DNA of 64,000 nucleotides from Lampris incognitus (GCF_029633865.1 NC_079224.1:19297395-19361394), one strand, 5' to 3'; shown: positions 1-18,010, numbered from the stretch's first letter. Program-made: numbers and translations. The notes: generated by a model from the sequence alone, not told the origin.

Positions 1-98
1 ACTGACTGAACTTGCCATCTACCCATTTGTAAATCTCTGTCTGTCACTGTCAGAGCTGCTGTCATTCTTTGCTTTTGACTGTTTGTTGTATCATTCAG

Positions 99-6985
<6,887 letters not shown>

Positions 6986-7035
6986 TGAGGGACTCTGGGG
7001 TTCAATGCCATAGAATTAGGATGCATAGAATAAAA

Positions 7036-7990
7036 GATGGACCTACTCCTTATGTGCACATGTGTCAAGCACAGGGCCCTCGTTGAAATTGCTAACGTCA
7101 TTACTGCTATAAATAGGGCACTGAGATTGAAACATATCACTTGATATGGATTAAACTGTAGCTACTCTCCTCAAAACATTCAGTGTGGGACCAAATCAGG
7201 TTACAAACATAAACGCGCGCACAGACGTACACCATTACATATCAGTATTAACAAGGGCGTTCTATTCATTTTAAATCTATCATCAGCACTTCCAACCAAA
7301 GACACTCCAAGCAGAGAAGTGTGCAGATATTGAATGAGTAAGAGTCAAATTACAGGTCTTATTTTGTGTTTCTTTTGTTTTGTATTGGTTTTTTAAATTG
7401 TAAAGTCTCTCTCACTTTGTCAGTATTCACATTAAAGGTGCTAATGTAGAAATCAAAGCTGTTCTATCGATCTGAAAACCTTTTATATGTCAAGTAATAG
7501 TTTTTATTACTGTAGTTTGTTCAGGTAACAAGACAATCATTTACATGTTTTCTCCAGAGAAATGTTCATGCCCCAAAATCAATGTCAAAGTAATGTCTTA
7601 CTTGTATACACGCACACACGCACGCACACACACACACATACACACACGTGCACTAATGAACAAAAGACAGACAAATGTGTATACATGACGTTTAATAAAA
7701 CTGAATGTGGTGAACCCAAAGATGTACTCTGTTTGTTTGAACACATGCTTGATCGATCCATGCATAACTGTCATTACAGCTTTATAACCTAAGAAGGCAG
7801 GAGTTGTGCTAGCCCATTTTTCATCATGACCCATAAAAAAGGCCATGATGTTGCAGTAACAGACTACATGTCAGGTAAAGTAAACTATGACAGCAAACAG
7901 TTGTAGGCTCTCTAGCTATTTGTTCATCTGATTTACATCTCAGATAACTCAGAGGCAGATTGGTAGGCACAAACAACCTCTTTGTGTTTA
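7036..7990 (+). other. col6a2 downstream / extended 3'UTR region
   Basis: AT-rich DNA with further AATAAA at 7694-7699 and a short CA-rich stretch near 7610-7650. I see no gene. It may be an extended 3'UTR. Confidence 0.4.
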
Positions 7991-7991
7991 A

Positions 7992-8339
<348 letters not shown>

Positions 8340-8358
8340 GCATAAATCTGTATCTCTA

Positions 8359-8372
8359 CTGCCCTCTGCTGG
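8359..8372 (-). promoter_or_regulatory. CTCF-like motif
   Basis: The reverse strand reads CCAGCAGAGGGCAG, a close fit to the vertebrate CTCF core (CCASYAGRKGGCRS). It lies between col6a2 and the next gene. Motif match only; occupancy unknown. Confidence 0.4.
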
Positions 8373-8445
8373 CGAGGGGAAAATAGCATGCATATTCCCG
8401 CGACACTGTAGCAGACCGTTTTATCATTTATTCATGTCAATGCGC

Positions 8446-8745
8446 TCGTCACTAAACATTTGACACTAGTACTTTTTTTTAACACTAGTCGCTATTGTAA
8501 AGTGACTAGTTGCTAAAATTGGAGTTAGTTCTGTTAGAATAAGCACTAGACACTCATTTCATCATGACGAGTAACTTTTCTCTTTTACTTGTGACAATAA
8601 ACACTTGTTCTTTTACTTTATTTACTAATCACTAACTTAAAAAGCACTCACTATTCTAATAGTACCTATCTTTTTTTTAGCATCCGGTAACAACAAAAAA
8701 AGTGACTAGTGTTTAAGTGCTAGTGTCTAATAGTGACTAATGCCT
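8446..8745. repeat. Fold-back repeat rich in CACTAGT words
   Basis: The left side (cactaaacatttgacactag) and the reverse complement of the right side (tagtcactattagacactag) form an imperfect inverted repeat. ACTAGT, GTGACTA and CACTAG words recur throughout. It may be an old MITE. No coding sequence seen. 8750-9480 holds only an NRF1-like site near 9092. Confidence 0.5.
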
Positions 8746-9091
8746 TCAAATCAACAAACGATATTGCCACACAACACTCATTTATCATTAGTTTGCCATG
8801 CAACCAAAACGACGAAAAGAGTGTTGTCCAACCACATGAGTTTGTGGACGTGTAATCGTGGAAGAAGAAAACAAGTGTTATTATGAAGAAACGCTAAACC
8901 AGCTAATTTCACTGATTATCATACCCGAGGAAACGGTGAAATCAGCCGGTGGAATATCGACTATTTGACAGAAAGGAAATTCTGCCTGCCATCGTCTTGT
9001 ACTTTATAGTACTTATATTAGTAAAGAACGGACCGGAGACCAAGGCATAACGTTTACCTTCTACTAGGCATATCTTCAAGGCTCAACACTC

Positions 9092-9101
9092 GCGCATGCG
9101 C
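9092..9101. promoter_or_regulatory. NRF1-like palindrome
   Basis: The sequence gcgcatgcgc matches the NRF1 core. It sits about 600 bp upstream of the D-serine dehydratase-like start codon, so it may belong to that promoter. Confidence 0.4.
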
Positions 9102-9697
9102 GCTCAATACATATCAAAACCTGCTCACTACAGCCATGGCATTATTATCGGGCACTTTAACCCAATGATACCTTTTGAATCGGTATTAAAGTGTAACGAC
9201 GTCACTGACAACATCTCAGAGTATACCCCAAATGTAACTTTATTCGACCTATAAATAAGAATTGGGTGAATCGAAGAAAGCCCAGTTCAAAAAATAAAAA
9301 TAAATGCAAACGATAGAAAGTGGAATCCGCAAATTCAATCGTAAAAAAGTTAATACGCATTTTAAATCACTGCAAGTTTCGGAAGGCTGTTTGACCGCGC
9401 GAGGACGCCGTAGAAATAATTGCCCATTACAGGAAACAGCGATCACCGAGTGGGGCGGCGAGCTACAAGGGTTCAAAGTGCAGATATTTGAATATTGAAC
9501 ATCTGCCGATCGGAAGTTTGACTCGGACCCCGTGCCTTGCGTGAGTATGGTTTTAAGTGGGTTGTTTGGAAATAGATTTTTTTAAAAATGACTGGTTTTA
9601 CACATTTATCCAGATTGTTCTGTGAAATCATTCATGCACGAAAATTGAATTGCATGAGAGTATGTGCACTTATGTCATGTTTTCCAGGGCCGACATA

Positions 9698-10220
9698 ATG
9701 GAGGGAGACACGATAACAGACCTGTGTACCCCTGCTCTGGTAGTGGATGTGGACATCGTGAAAAGAAATGCACAGAGGATGACAGAGCGCTTTCTGAAAA
9801 TGGGAGTCCAGCTAAGACCGCACATGAAGACCCACAAAACCCTGTATGAATTTACAGCACACACACACACACACACAAATATATTCATGCAAGGCAGCAT
9901 GTGAAGTAAATGCTAATATATGTGTGTGTGCGTGCGTGTGTGTGCGCATTTAAAGTGAGTGCGCTGACATAATGACAGGTGGATCACGGCGCTGTATAGT
10001 GGTGTCCACGCTTGCAGAAGCCTCTTTCTACGCTGACCATGGATTTGATGACATCCTCTATGCATACTCTGTTCCCTTTGATAAGGTGCTCTCGAACACT
10101 GTCCCCTGAATATTTCTTCCCCTAAAACAACTCAGTAACATCGCTACACCTCCCAGATCGTCTCAATGAAAAGATTACCTTGAGTGCTGAATACTGGCAC
10201 CCCAACTCCATTAACTCATT

Positions 10221-10319
<99 letters not shown>

Positions 10320-11881
10320 CGCGCGCGCAGGTGGAGCGCTCTGCAGCCCTCTCAGAGAGACTGACTCTCTTTCAGGTTTTACTGGATCACCCTGATGCTC
10401 TGGAGCAGCTGAGGAAGAGACCACTGAGAGACAGACGGCCGTGGCACGTCTGGCTGAAACTAGACTGTGGCAATGGGAGAGGTAGGCAAGGAGTGATGAG
10501 AGCAAGTTTGCGCTGACCTGTAGAATTCAAGAATATATTAAAAAGCATTTATTCTCTCCAGCTGGGATCTTACACTCAGAACCAGAGGCTATGCAATTGG
10601 CTCAGGCCATCTCTGAAACAGAGGGTGTGGAGCTAACTGGTGTATATGCACATTGTGGGAACACCTATAACTGCAGAGGCATTGAGGAAATACAAGCTGT
10701 TGCCCAGGAAACTACCACCTTCGTTCTACAGTTTATGGATAAGTAAGACAAAACAACAAAAACCCACCATACACAGATTTATGTATGTGTATGCTGTTTT
10801 GCCACAAGGACATAAAAATTGGCCATCGCATTTGTTTCCTGGGAAGTTTTGTATTGACCGAGTCATCTTGTGAACACCTCTGGGTTTGCTTCTCCCTAGA
10901 CTGAAGGCTGTTGGCATCTCCTGCAAGTCCAGTATTGGTTCCACCCCTTCCTGTAGCCATCCAGTCAAAGACATGGCCTGCCTTAGTGAGGTGCATCCTG
11001 GAAACTATGTCTTCTATGGTGTGTGTCTACACACATGCACAGAGTCTTGTAATAGTCTCAGTTTGTAAATGTGCATGTTTGCAAGAATGTAGACCTCAAA
11101 GACGGCATAATGACAAAAACGTAGATCTTCAAAGGTATTTTGTCTGATGGCTGTCAGATGTGCAACAGTCCGTGATAGGCTCTTGCAGCCTTGAGGACGT
11201 GGCCGTGCGAGTTCTGACCAGGGTCATTGGACATTGCCCTCACAGGAACCAGCTACTGATCGACTGTGGCTGGACTGGAATCAGGTACAACAATCATCCT
11301 ACTGTCAGTTTTTTACTGATATTTTTACCAATATTTGGCTATTTTGACATATTTTTGTCAATACCTGATTCAAAGTTTGTTTTTTGTTTGTTTTTTTCAT
11401 CAAAACCTTTAACCTGTTCTCACTCAACCCTGCTCAGTCTGGATGGAGCTGGAAAACTTCCCACTGGATACGCTATGATTGAGGGACAGCCTAATCTTAA
11501 GTAATGTTTTCCGCTTCACCTTGTGGCACTAATTCAAAACTGATGGCTAAACATGACTGATACATGGACGAGTGACTCTGATCTGTTCTGTGACTAGGTT
11601 GGTGTCCATGACCCAGGAACATGGGAGAGTGGAGCCCATCTCAGACATGCTTGACCACAGCAAATATCCTCTGGGTTCTTTGCTCACGTTGATCCCGTAC
11701 CATGTTAGTCAACACAATGTACAAGTGAATGCGGAATCTGTTGCCTTTTATTGTTTGTTTTTCTTTACATTTTTCCCCTTATTTTCTATAGTCGTGTGCA
11801 ACGGCATCGATGCATCCTGTCTACCACATCCACTCTGGAGGACGTTTGGTGGGGAAATGGTTGCCCGCACGCGGATGGTGA
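9698..11881 (+). CDS. D-serine dehydratase / D-threonine aldolase-like PLP enzyme
   Basis: Fold-type III PLP enzyme, likely removing D-serine (or beta-hydroxy D-amino acids) in the cytosol. Exons: 9698-9843 (exon starts 9688), 9956-10085, 10331-10481, 10562-10742, 10900-11018, 11158-11284, 11438-11500, 11598-11703, 11792-11881; 370 aa, near the chicken enzyme's length. Motif PHMKTHK at residues 41-47 carries the Schiff-base Lys (K44). The barrel continues with [25 protein letters not shown] and VYAHCGNTY. The zinc pair H-S-C (H341, C343) spans the last splice junction, before the C-terminal LPARGW. The start is the first ATG after the acceptor at 9687; a non-coding first exon with donor at 9541 is plausible. 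Poly(A) signal at 12071-12076. Substrate (D-serine or D-threonine) cannot be settled from sequence. Confidence 0.9.
10224..10328. repeat. (GT)n(GC)n microsatellite abutting a splice acceptor
   Basis: About 45 GT units then GC units, ending two bases before the acceptor AG at 10329-10330. The normal polypyrimidine tract is replaced by alternating GT/GC. Confidence 0.95.
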
Positions 11882-12081
11882 AAACCCCACCTTGGACTGA
11901 CAATGATTTTATCCTCTTCACAGTATTGGGTATAAAAGTAGATGCCACAGGCAAGCACATTGAAACGATTATGTCTTCTACAAAAAAAAAAGATGCAATT
12001 TGTCCCTTCTAATGTAATATGACAGAATTTTTACTTATCGGCAAACTAAGTATTTAGGTACCTTTATAATAATAAAAGCTC

Positions 12082-12397
12082 TTTATTAAATTTACCTTGG
12101 TCTTTGAACATTCTTTTTTTTTTCCTTTCAAGCAACACACATTCCTAACCAGTGAAATGTAGGGAAGGCGGAAACCACTAAACTAAACAAGAAGGAGACT
12201 TTGGACGAGTTGGCGGAGATGTGCTGTGGGACAGCAGGAGGGTTGCCGAGTACACTGTTAACCAACACAACATGGCAGCCGAGTGAAGCGATGTTCCCTT
12301 TCATAATCTGGTCTTCTTACCTAAAATCCAAAACTGGGTTTAATAAAACTGATATTGATTTTTTTCATAAATATATCAGTAAAAAAATAATTTCTGT
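12082..12397. other. Intergenic DNA without recognised features
   Basis: I see no supported gene or repeat here. A short open frame near 12201-12413 has no recognisable domain and is taken as chance. Confidence 0.5.
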
Positions 12398-12762
12398 AAA
12401 TATATCAGTATAGGGCAGCATGGTGGCACAGTGGTTAGCGCGGTCACCTCACAGCAAGAAGGTCCTGGGTTCAAGCCCCCGGGGTAGTCCAACCTTTGGG
12501 GTCAACCCAGGTTTTCCTCTGTGTGGAGTTTGCATGTTCTCCCCGTGTCTGTGTAAGTGTCCTCTGGGTGCTCCAGTTTCCTCCCACAGTCCAAAGACAT
12601 GTAGGTCAGTTGAATTAGCCATACTAACTTGTCCCTAGATGTGAACGTGTGTGTATGTCGGCCCTGTGATGGCCTGGGGGCCTGTCCACGGTGTCTCCCC
12701 GCCTGCCGCCCAATGACTGCTGGGATAGGCTCCAGCATCCCCGTGACCCTGAGAGCAGAATA

Positions 12763-13076
12763 TAGTCTAGTCAGTTAAGGCAAAATGGCTGCAAAAAGTC
12801 ATTCACATTTGAGCCTATGTTTTTCTGTTAATTTAGAGTCCAATAAAGAAAAAAATGCAAGGAGCCCAAAATTTTAGGTGGGGGAAGTCTCTGAAATGGC
12901 CACGCCCACTTTTTAGGCCTGGAAATCAGTATCTCGGCTCCTGAATGTCGCAGAGAGCTGATCATGGGCTCAAACGAAGCAGAAGCACCACATTTATATA
13001 AGCATTATGAACAAACATATACCCCAAAACCTTTACTTTTTCAGATATTGTAAGAAAACTAATTTTTACTGGTCAC
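12763..13076 (+). repeat. Left terminal inverted repeat
   Basis: About 314 bp, inverted relative to 15699-16022. The inner boundary is the shared word ggtcac. Confidence 0.88.
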
Positions 13077-13913
13077 GTTTCACGTATCAGCTCCTGAAGG
13101 TTGTAAAAAGCTATATTTGACATGAATCTCATTCGCTGCCTATGTTATAAAGCATGAAGCACAATACACACACGAATCATGAGTTTAGAAAATATCTTAG
13201 TTGTCTGTGGTTCTTCTTATCACTTGGGATGTAATGCCGCCTCTGACCACAATTACAAATTGGCGCTGTTTGTTTATCAAGTGGTTGATTCTACAGGAAA
13301 GGAAGCAGAAGTGCACATGTTTCAGTAAAGCTAGTTTACTGTAAACATTTGCCAAAATATGACATGCATGCCTCATCTGGCCTTCATATCAGTGAGTTAA
13401 TTTGTTCCTGACCTCGTGGATGGATGGTAAGGAACAGTGTTGTTTTATTTTTGTATGTTTACCTTGTAAAACATTATTTTCACCTTAGCTCATATGTGTA
13501 GGCCTAACTAGCCTTGCAAGCATGACTTGCTCGCTACACTCGACAGCACAGTTGCACAGTTGTAGTATTTGGCTAAGGCATTACCTACTTTTGGACAGTT
13601 GGTGTTTGTGTGTCTGCTTGCTCTACACATGTTGGTTAATTTTGGGCATTTTTAGTTGGCTGGTATGAAAGGGTGAAAGTATTTGTAGTAACAACACTTT
13701 TATTATGCTATATTTGGACACACTTTTATTGGACTATATTTTGTATCTATGCAGAAGAATAAATAACATTGTTTATTGCATGCTATTTTTGTGGGAGGGT
13801 GGATGTATTGTGCCATACCAGTGAAACATCACTCTGTTACAAACTTGTGTACAGAAAAATCAAGTTTAAATTAGTTCTGATTTTCCATGATCAGATGATC
13901 CCCCATCCTAACT

Positions 13914-15106
13914 ATGGAACTAGGGAACAAGACCCTGTGCATTGTCTGCAAGGTTAGTTTTCACGTGTGTGCTTCAGTAGTATAATGTTTATGACATCAA
14001 TGAGTCCAACAGTGTTAGTTTTCATGCGTATTCCTTCAGTAATGTAATGTTTATGACAGCAATGAGTCCAACATTTCATTTCTAAATTCATGACAGGAAT
14101 CTGGTGGAAGGGACATAACTGCTGTCACAGCTCCTAAGCTGCTTCACCAAGTAAAACTGTTTGAGGAATCCGGACTGATCACCAATGATGCGGATATCAA
14201 TCTTTCACAGAGACTGTCAGCTGTCAATGCAGAAACTTTACAGGATGGATATAAAATCCACAAGAGTTGCTATGATCGCTATAATAACAGCCATTTCAAT
14301 TGTGCGAAGGATCGTAAACGGAAAAGAGAACTGGACCTTGCAGATCACCAGACTATTGGGGCAAACACACGAGCAAAGGCTGGGCCTAGTCTTGCGTTTG
14401 GAGCCGAACTTTGCTTCTATTGTGAAGAGCCAGCCATTGAGAACCCTCGGAAGAAGGACAAATCAGAACCATTGTTAGCTGCTGCGGGAAAAGAAAAGTC
14501 AGCAAAACATGTGAAGGATTTCACAGACAATCTAGAGATGATGGCCAAAGTCCTGAATGATGGCAAAATACTCAGATTACTTGAAACTGATGTTAGATCA
14601 CGGGAGTTATTCTATCACAGGAAGTGCCACTCAAGATACCGTAACAGGTGAGCCAGCACAACATACCCTTTTAAGTTCAATTCTTAAGTTGAGCTATAGT
14701 CGGGCCATATATATATATTTTAATAATTTGATTATTTCTTCTTACTAGATACAGTTCAGCGAGCTGCAGGATAAAGCAAGAAAGAACTTCATCACAGAAC
14801 TCCCCAGACATGATCCAGTATGCTGAATATATCGCCATGGAGGAAGTAGGGAACTTCATTGATGACAGCTCAGAAAATGTTTTTGATCTTCACAAACTCG
14901 AGAATATTTATCTGCAGAAAGTTGAAGATTTGGGCTTCGACCGGCCCAAATCTCACTCTACACGATTTGCTGAGAAACTCTCGAACAGCTGTCTGGACAT
15001 AAATGTAGTGCAGAAAGAGACAGGGGCACATTACAGGGTTATTAAGAAGGGTAGTTTGGACAATGTAAAACAGCCTGCTACAACTCCCTTGTCCCCCTGT
15101 CATTGA
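13914..15106 (+). CDS. Transposon-borne double C2HC zinc-finger protein
   Basis: Exons 13914-13952, 14097-14647, 14749-15106 have GT-AG borders and one open frame of 315 aa from MELGNKTLCIVCK. Finger 1: CIVC ... HKSC (C-x2-C and H-x3-C). A basic linker (KDRKRKRE) follows. Finger 2: CFYC ... HRKC. The spacing in both resembles repeated zinc-binding units seen in uncharacterised proteins of aquatic animals; that comparison is from memory. A helical C-terminal part (MIQYAEYIAMEEVGNFIDD, LHKLENIYLQKVEDLG) ends at a TGA. The frame looks maintained. DNA binding is likely, but enzymatic function is not evident. Confidence 0.7.
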
Positions 15107-15299
15107 ATGGGGTTGGACTACCGAAGGAGAGGAACTCTTCGTCAAGTGGAGCACAGTTTCCACAAGAGATACATTGTCTCAAGTAACAGGGGTGTGTAGT
15201 TGCAGATCTAATAAGTGTACCTCATGTTCTTGTGCTGGCAGAGGGATGAAATGTCTCATTTATTGCAAGTGCCTCAGCAAGTGTTTGAATCCAGTCTGA
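15069..15299 (+). CDS. Cys-rich C-terminal frame of the same transposon
   Basis: A 76-aa open frame, shifted +1 from the preceding zinc-finger exon and overlapping its end, closes with a TGA. It reads WGWTTEGEEL then a cysteine cluster of pattern CSC-x5-C-x2-CSC-x6-C-x3-CKC-x3-C, like a CXC/tesmin-type zinc cluster. It is probably the C-terminus of the full-length transposon protein, cut off from the N-terminal part by an internal deletion that left the two ends out of frame. A missed splice is an alternative. Confidence 0.55.
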   Translation, partial: NSLLQLPCPPVIEWGWTTEGEELFVKWSTVSTRDTLSQVTGVCSCRSNKCTSCSCAGRGMKCLIYCKCLSKCLNPV

Positions 15300-15698
15300 T
15301 GGGATGTGTGAGGTTAAAATAAAGATTTTTTTGGACCTCACATGGTTTGCTTTGTTTCTTTGGTGGTTACTGGGTTCCTCCTCTTATAACAAAGAGTCAA
15401 CTTGAATACTAGCACTCCATGAGTAGATGTAACACTTTTACTCAAACAAACTGTATAGCCTTCTTGCACAGATTTGGCTAAAGTTGATTGCATGCTGCTG
15501 ATCAATTCAATGGAAAAAAGAACATGTTCATGAATAGCTCAAAACGTGAAGGTTTTAGGGCATACAGTATATTTGTTCAGAGCACTAATATAAATAGTTA
15601 TTTCCACATCTTTTGAGCCCAATATCAACTCGGGGCAACCTCCGAGAGCTGAGCCTGAGATATAGTCCCAGGGCTAAAAAGTGGGCGTGGCCATGTAT

Positions 15699-16022
15699 GT
15701 GACCAGTGAAAATTAGTTTTTTGTAAATACCTGAAAAAGTAAAGGTTTTGGGGTATATGTTTGTTCATAATGCTTATATAAATGTGGTGCTTCTGCTTCT
15801 TTTGAGCCCATGATCAGCTCTCTGCGACATTCAGGAGCCGAGATACTGATTTCCAGGCCTAAAAAGTGGGCGTGGCCATTTCAGAGACTTCCCCCACCTA
15901 AAATTTTGGGCTCCTTGCATTTTTTTCTTTATTGGACCCTAAATTAACAGAAAAACATTGGCTCAAATGTGAATGACTTTTTGCAGCCTTGACCCCATAT
16001 TTGCCCTTAACTGACCAGACTA
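15699..16022 (-). repeat. Right terminal inverted repeat
   Basis: About 324 bp, slightly longer than the left arm because of a small insertion near the tip. The high similarity to the left arm suggests a fairly recent insertion. Confidence 0.88.
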
Positions 16023-16064
16023 ATAAGCATTTTGGATGATGGTTGGATGGATAAATATATCAGT

Positions 16065-16329
16065 GAACACTTTGAGCTACATTTTGACGAAATGGGAACT
16101 GTCTCTGAGGCCATACTTTATTTCTGATTATTTCTGTCAACCAAAAGGACATCAAAAACTAGTTTTATGCAGCACCGCTGCTACGTACATGCACTGTGTG
16201 TAGGGCACCAAGTGCCAAAGGGGACAACAAAAAAAGCCTAATGATCATCATAATTATGAATTATTCGAATTTAAGATGAAGCACAACTAAATAGGCACCA
16301 TTAGACCATTATAGGTAATACAAGATATA
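16065..16329. other. Short intergenic stretch without recognised features
   Basis: AT-rich DNA with no supported gene. Confidence 0.4.
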
Positions 16330-17060
16330 TATCTACTACTTCTACTATTTTTGGCTGCTCCCGTTAGGGGTCGCCACAGTGGCTCATCCATTTCCATCTC
16401 TTCCTGTCCTCTGCATCTTCCTCTGTCATGCCAGCCATCTGCATGTCCTCCCTCACCATATCCATAAACCTCCTCTTTGGCCTTCTTCTTTTCCTATTCC
16501 CTGGCAGCTCCATATTCAGCATCCTTCTCCCAGTATACCCAGCATCTCTCCTCCACTCGTGTCCAAACCATCTCAATCTTGTCCCTCTTGCTTTGTCTCT
16601 AAACCGTCCAACCTGAGCTGTCCCTCTAATATATTCGTTCCTAATCCTGTCCTTCTTCGTCACTCCCAATGAAACCCTAGCATCTTCAACTCTGCCACCT
16701 CCAGCTCTGTCTCCTGTTTTTCATCGGTGCCACTGTCTCCAAACCATATAACATAGCTGGTCTCATAACCATCTTGTAAACCTTCCCTTTAACTCTTGCT
16801 GGTACCCTTCTGTTGCACATCACCCCTGACACTCTTCTCCACCCTGCCTGCACTCTCTTCTTCACCTCTCTTCCACACGCCTCATTACTTTGAACAGCTG
16901 ACCCCAAATATTTAAATGTTAAACTCGTACACCTTCGTCACCTACTCCTTGCATCCTCACCATTCCACTGTCCTCCCTCTCATTCATGCATATGTATTTC
17001 GTCTTGCTCCTACTGACTTTCATTCCTCTTCTCCCCAGTGCACCTGCTACGTTACGACTG
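16330..17060 (-). mobile_element. LINE 3' fragment (reverse transcriptase C-terminal region)
   Basis: On the minus strand the frames read the typical end of a fish non-LTR retrotransposon: VKGKVYKMVMRPAMLYGLET, then RNEYIRGTAQVGRF, LRWFGHEWRRD, GRRMLNMELPG, KRRFMDMVREDM. The 3' end is near 16340 (gcgacccctaacgggagcagcc in element sense). The copy is 5'-truncated and frame-disrupted. I favour an RTE-type element, but the clade is not certain. Confidence 0.8.
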
Positions 17061-17189
17061 TCTGTGATGGATTAAAGTGATTTGAAAATGTAATCTCTGT
17101 TAGCGTTAATAGATGGCGTCACCTTTGACAAAAGCCACAGATGTAGTACGAGGGGCATCTTGGGATATGGCGTTTTAACGGATACGACG

Positions 17190-17335
17190 TTTCGATTGGC
17201 CACCTTCTGACCAAGTGTCACATGGTTTAAAAGTTTGGAGGATGGCGCAGAAATTGTCTGCCCATGCAGCTGTTAGTTAAGCTTTCTATTTGTTAGTTTT
17301 CTTAATGTTTGGTGGACGGGCTATTATTCCAGCAG
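17190..17335 (+). promoter_or_regulatory. Candidate orc2 promoter and non-coding first exon
   Basis: An inverted CCAAT box (gattggcc near 17195) precedes a stretch that ends in a strong donor, agcag|gtatgt at 17335/17336. Its position upstream of the first coding orc2 exon suggests a 5'UTR exon. No transcript evidence. Confidence 0.4.
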
Positions 17336-17719
17336 GTATGTAACCATATGCCATCTTATTGATGCTTCTAACCTCTATTTGAAACTCAGTTTACAATCGT
17401 TGGCAAGGTTTTTTTTAACATCTGTCCTTGCCGTCTGTATGCTAGACGGTGTTCCTGGCTATCTATGGAGGTTGGCTACTAGTTGGCTAGCTAATGGTAC
17501 AGGTTGCTAGTCAGCATCTGTAAACAGAGTCGGTTAACGTAAGCATCGATTCCTCAAAAGCTAAACCTGTGCTTGTCTGACTTCTCCCCCGTTAGACACG
17601 TTGTGTTTTGCGACCCAAGTAGTTCGTGTTTTCGCATATTGCTAGGTGTTGGGGTTGGTGTGTGTTTGGCTGTCGTAACGCTAGCTGTGTGCTAGAAGTG
17701 AAGTTCGTTGGAGAGGAAG

Positions 17720-18010
17720 ATGATGATCATATTTATTGTTAAATTTATTTATATAGCACCTGTCAAAACTACCGTTGCAAAGTGCTCCACAAAGACAAAT
17801 AAAAAGCAGGAGGACAATCAAATACAAGGTCACAGTCAACAAGCAAATGACAAATAAAAGTTAAAAAGTAGGGATAAAATAATGGGTAAAAGTAACGGAT
17901 TAAATTAAGAAAAAGCCATACGGTAAAAGTAAATGTTAAGAGACGCTTTAAAAGAAGGCAGTGCATTGTCTAGTCTAAGATCGTAATGTGTCCTGGAACA
18001 ACACATTGTG
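17720..18010 (-). repeat. Dispersed fish repeat (3' tail type)
   Basis: Contains atttatttatatagcacctg and caaagtgctccacaaagaca, words common in teleost interspersed repeats. Not coding. It lies just upstream of the first coding exon of orc2. Confidence 0.5.

Larger units (their letters stand above)
12763..16022 (+). mobile_element. 3.26-kb DNA transposon with ~315-bp TIRs and a zinc-finger gene, family not recognised
   Basis: Left TIR 12763-13076 and right TIR 15699-16022 are inverted copies with few differences; tips TAGTCT...AGACTA. The flanks share ATA (12760-12762, 16023-16025), a 3-bp duplication, and removing the element restores a continuous SINE. Inside lies one three-exon gene, then a separate Cys-rich frame and a poly(A) signal at 15318-15323. 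The right side also carries a diverged second copy of the subterminal block (15540-15698). No DDE transposase is visible, so this may be an internally deleted, non-autonomous copy. I do not recognise the superfamily. A 3-bp duplication occurs in PIF/Harbinger, but TIRs this long and this protein do not point there. Confidence 0.85.
12398..16064 (+). mobile_element. tRNA-derived SINE, split by a nested transposon
   Basis: Target-site duplication AAATATATCAGT flanks it at 12398-12409 and 16053-16064. The head has an A box-like tggcacagtggttagcg and a B box-like gggttcaagccc, so it is tRNA-derived. The body matches two other copies in this window (31850 and 34480). The tail is interrupted at 12762/16023: the left part ends gagagcagaata and the right part resumes ataagcattttggatgat, so the SINE pre-dates the inserted transposon. 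Confidence 0.85.

Noticed and set aside
12201-12413. 70-aa open frame upstream of the SINE
   Set aside because: No recognisable motif and it runs into the SINE target duplication.
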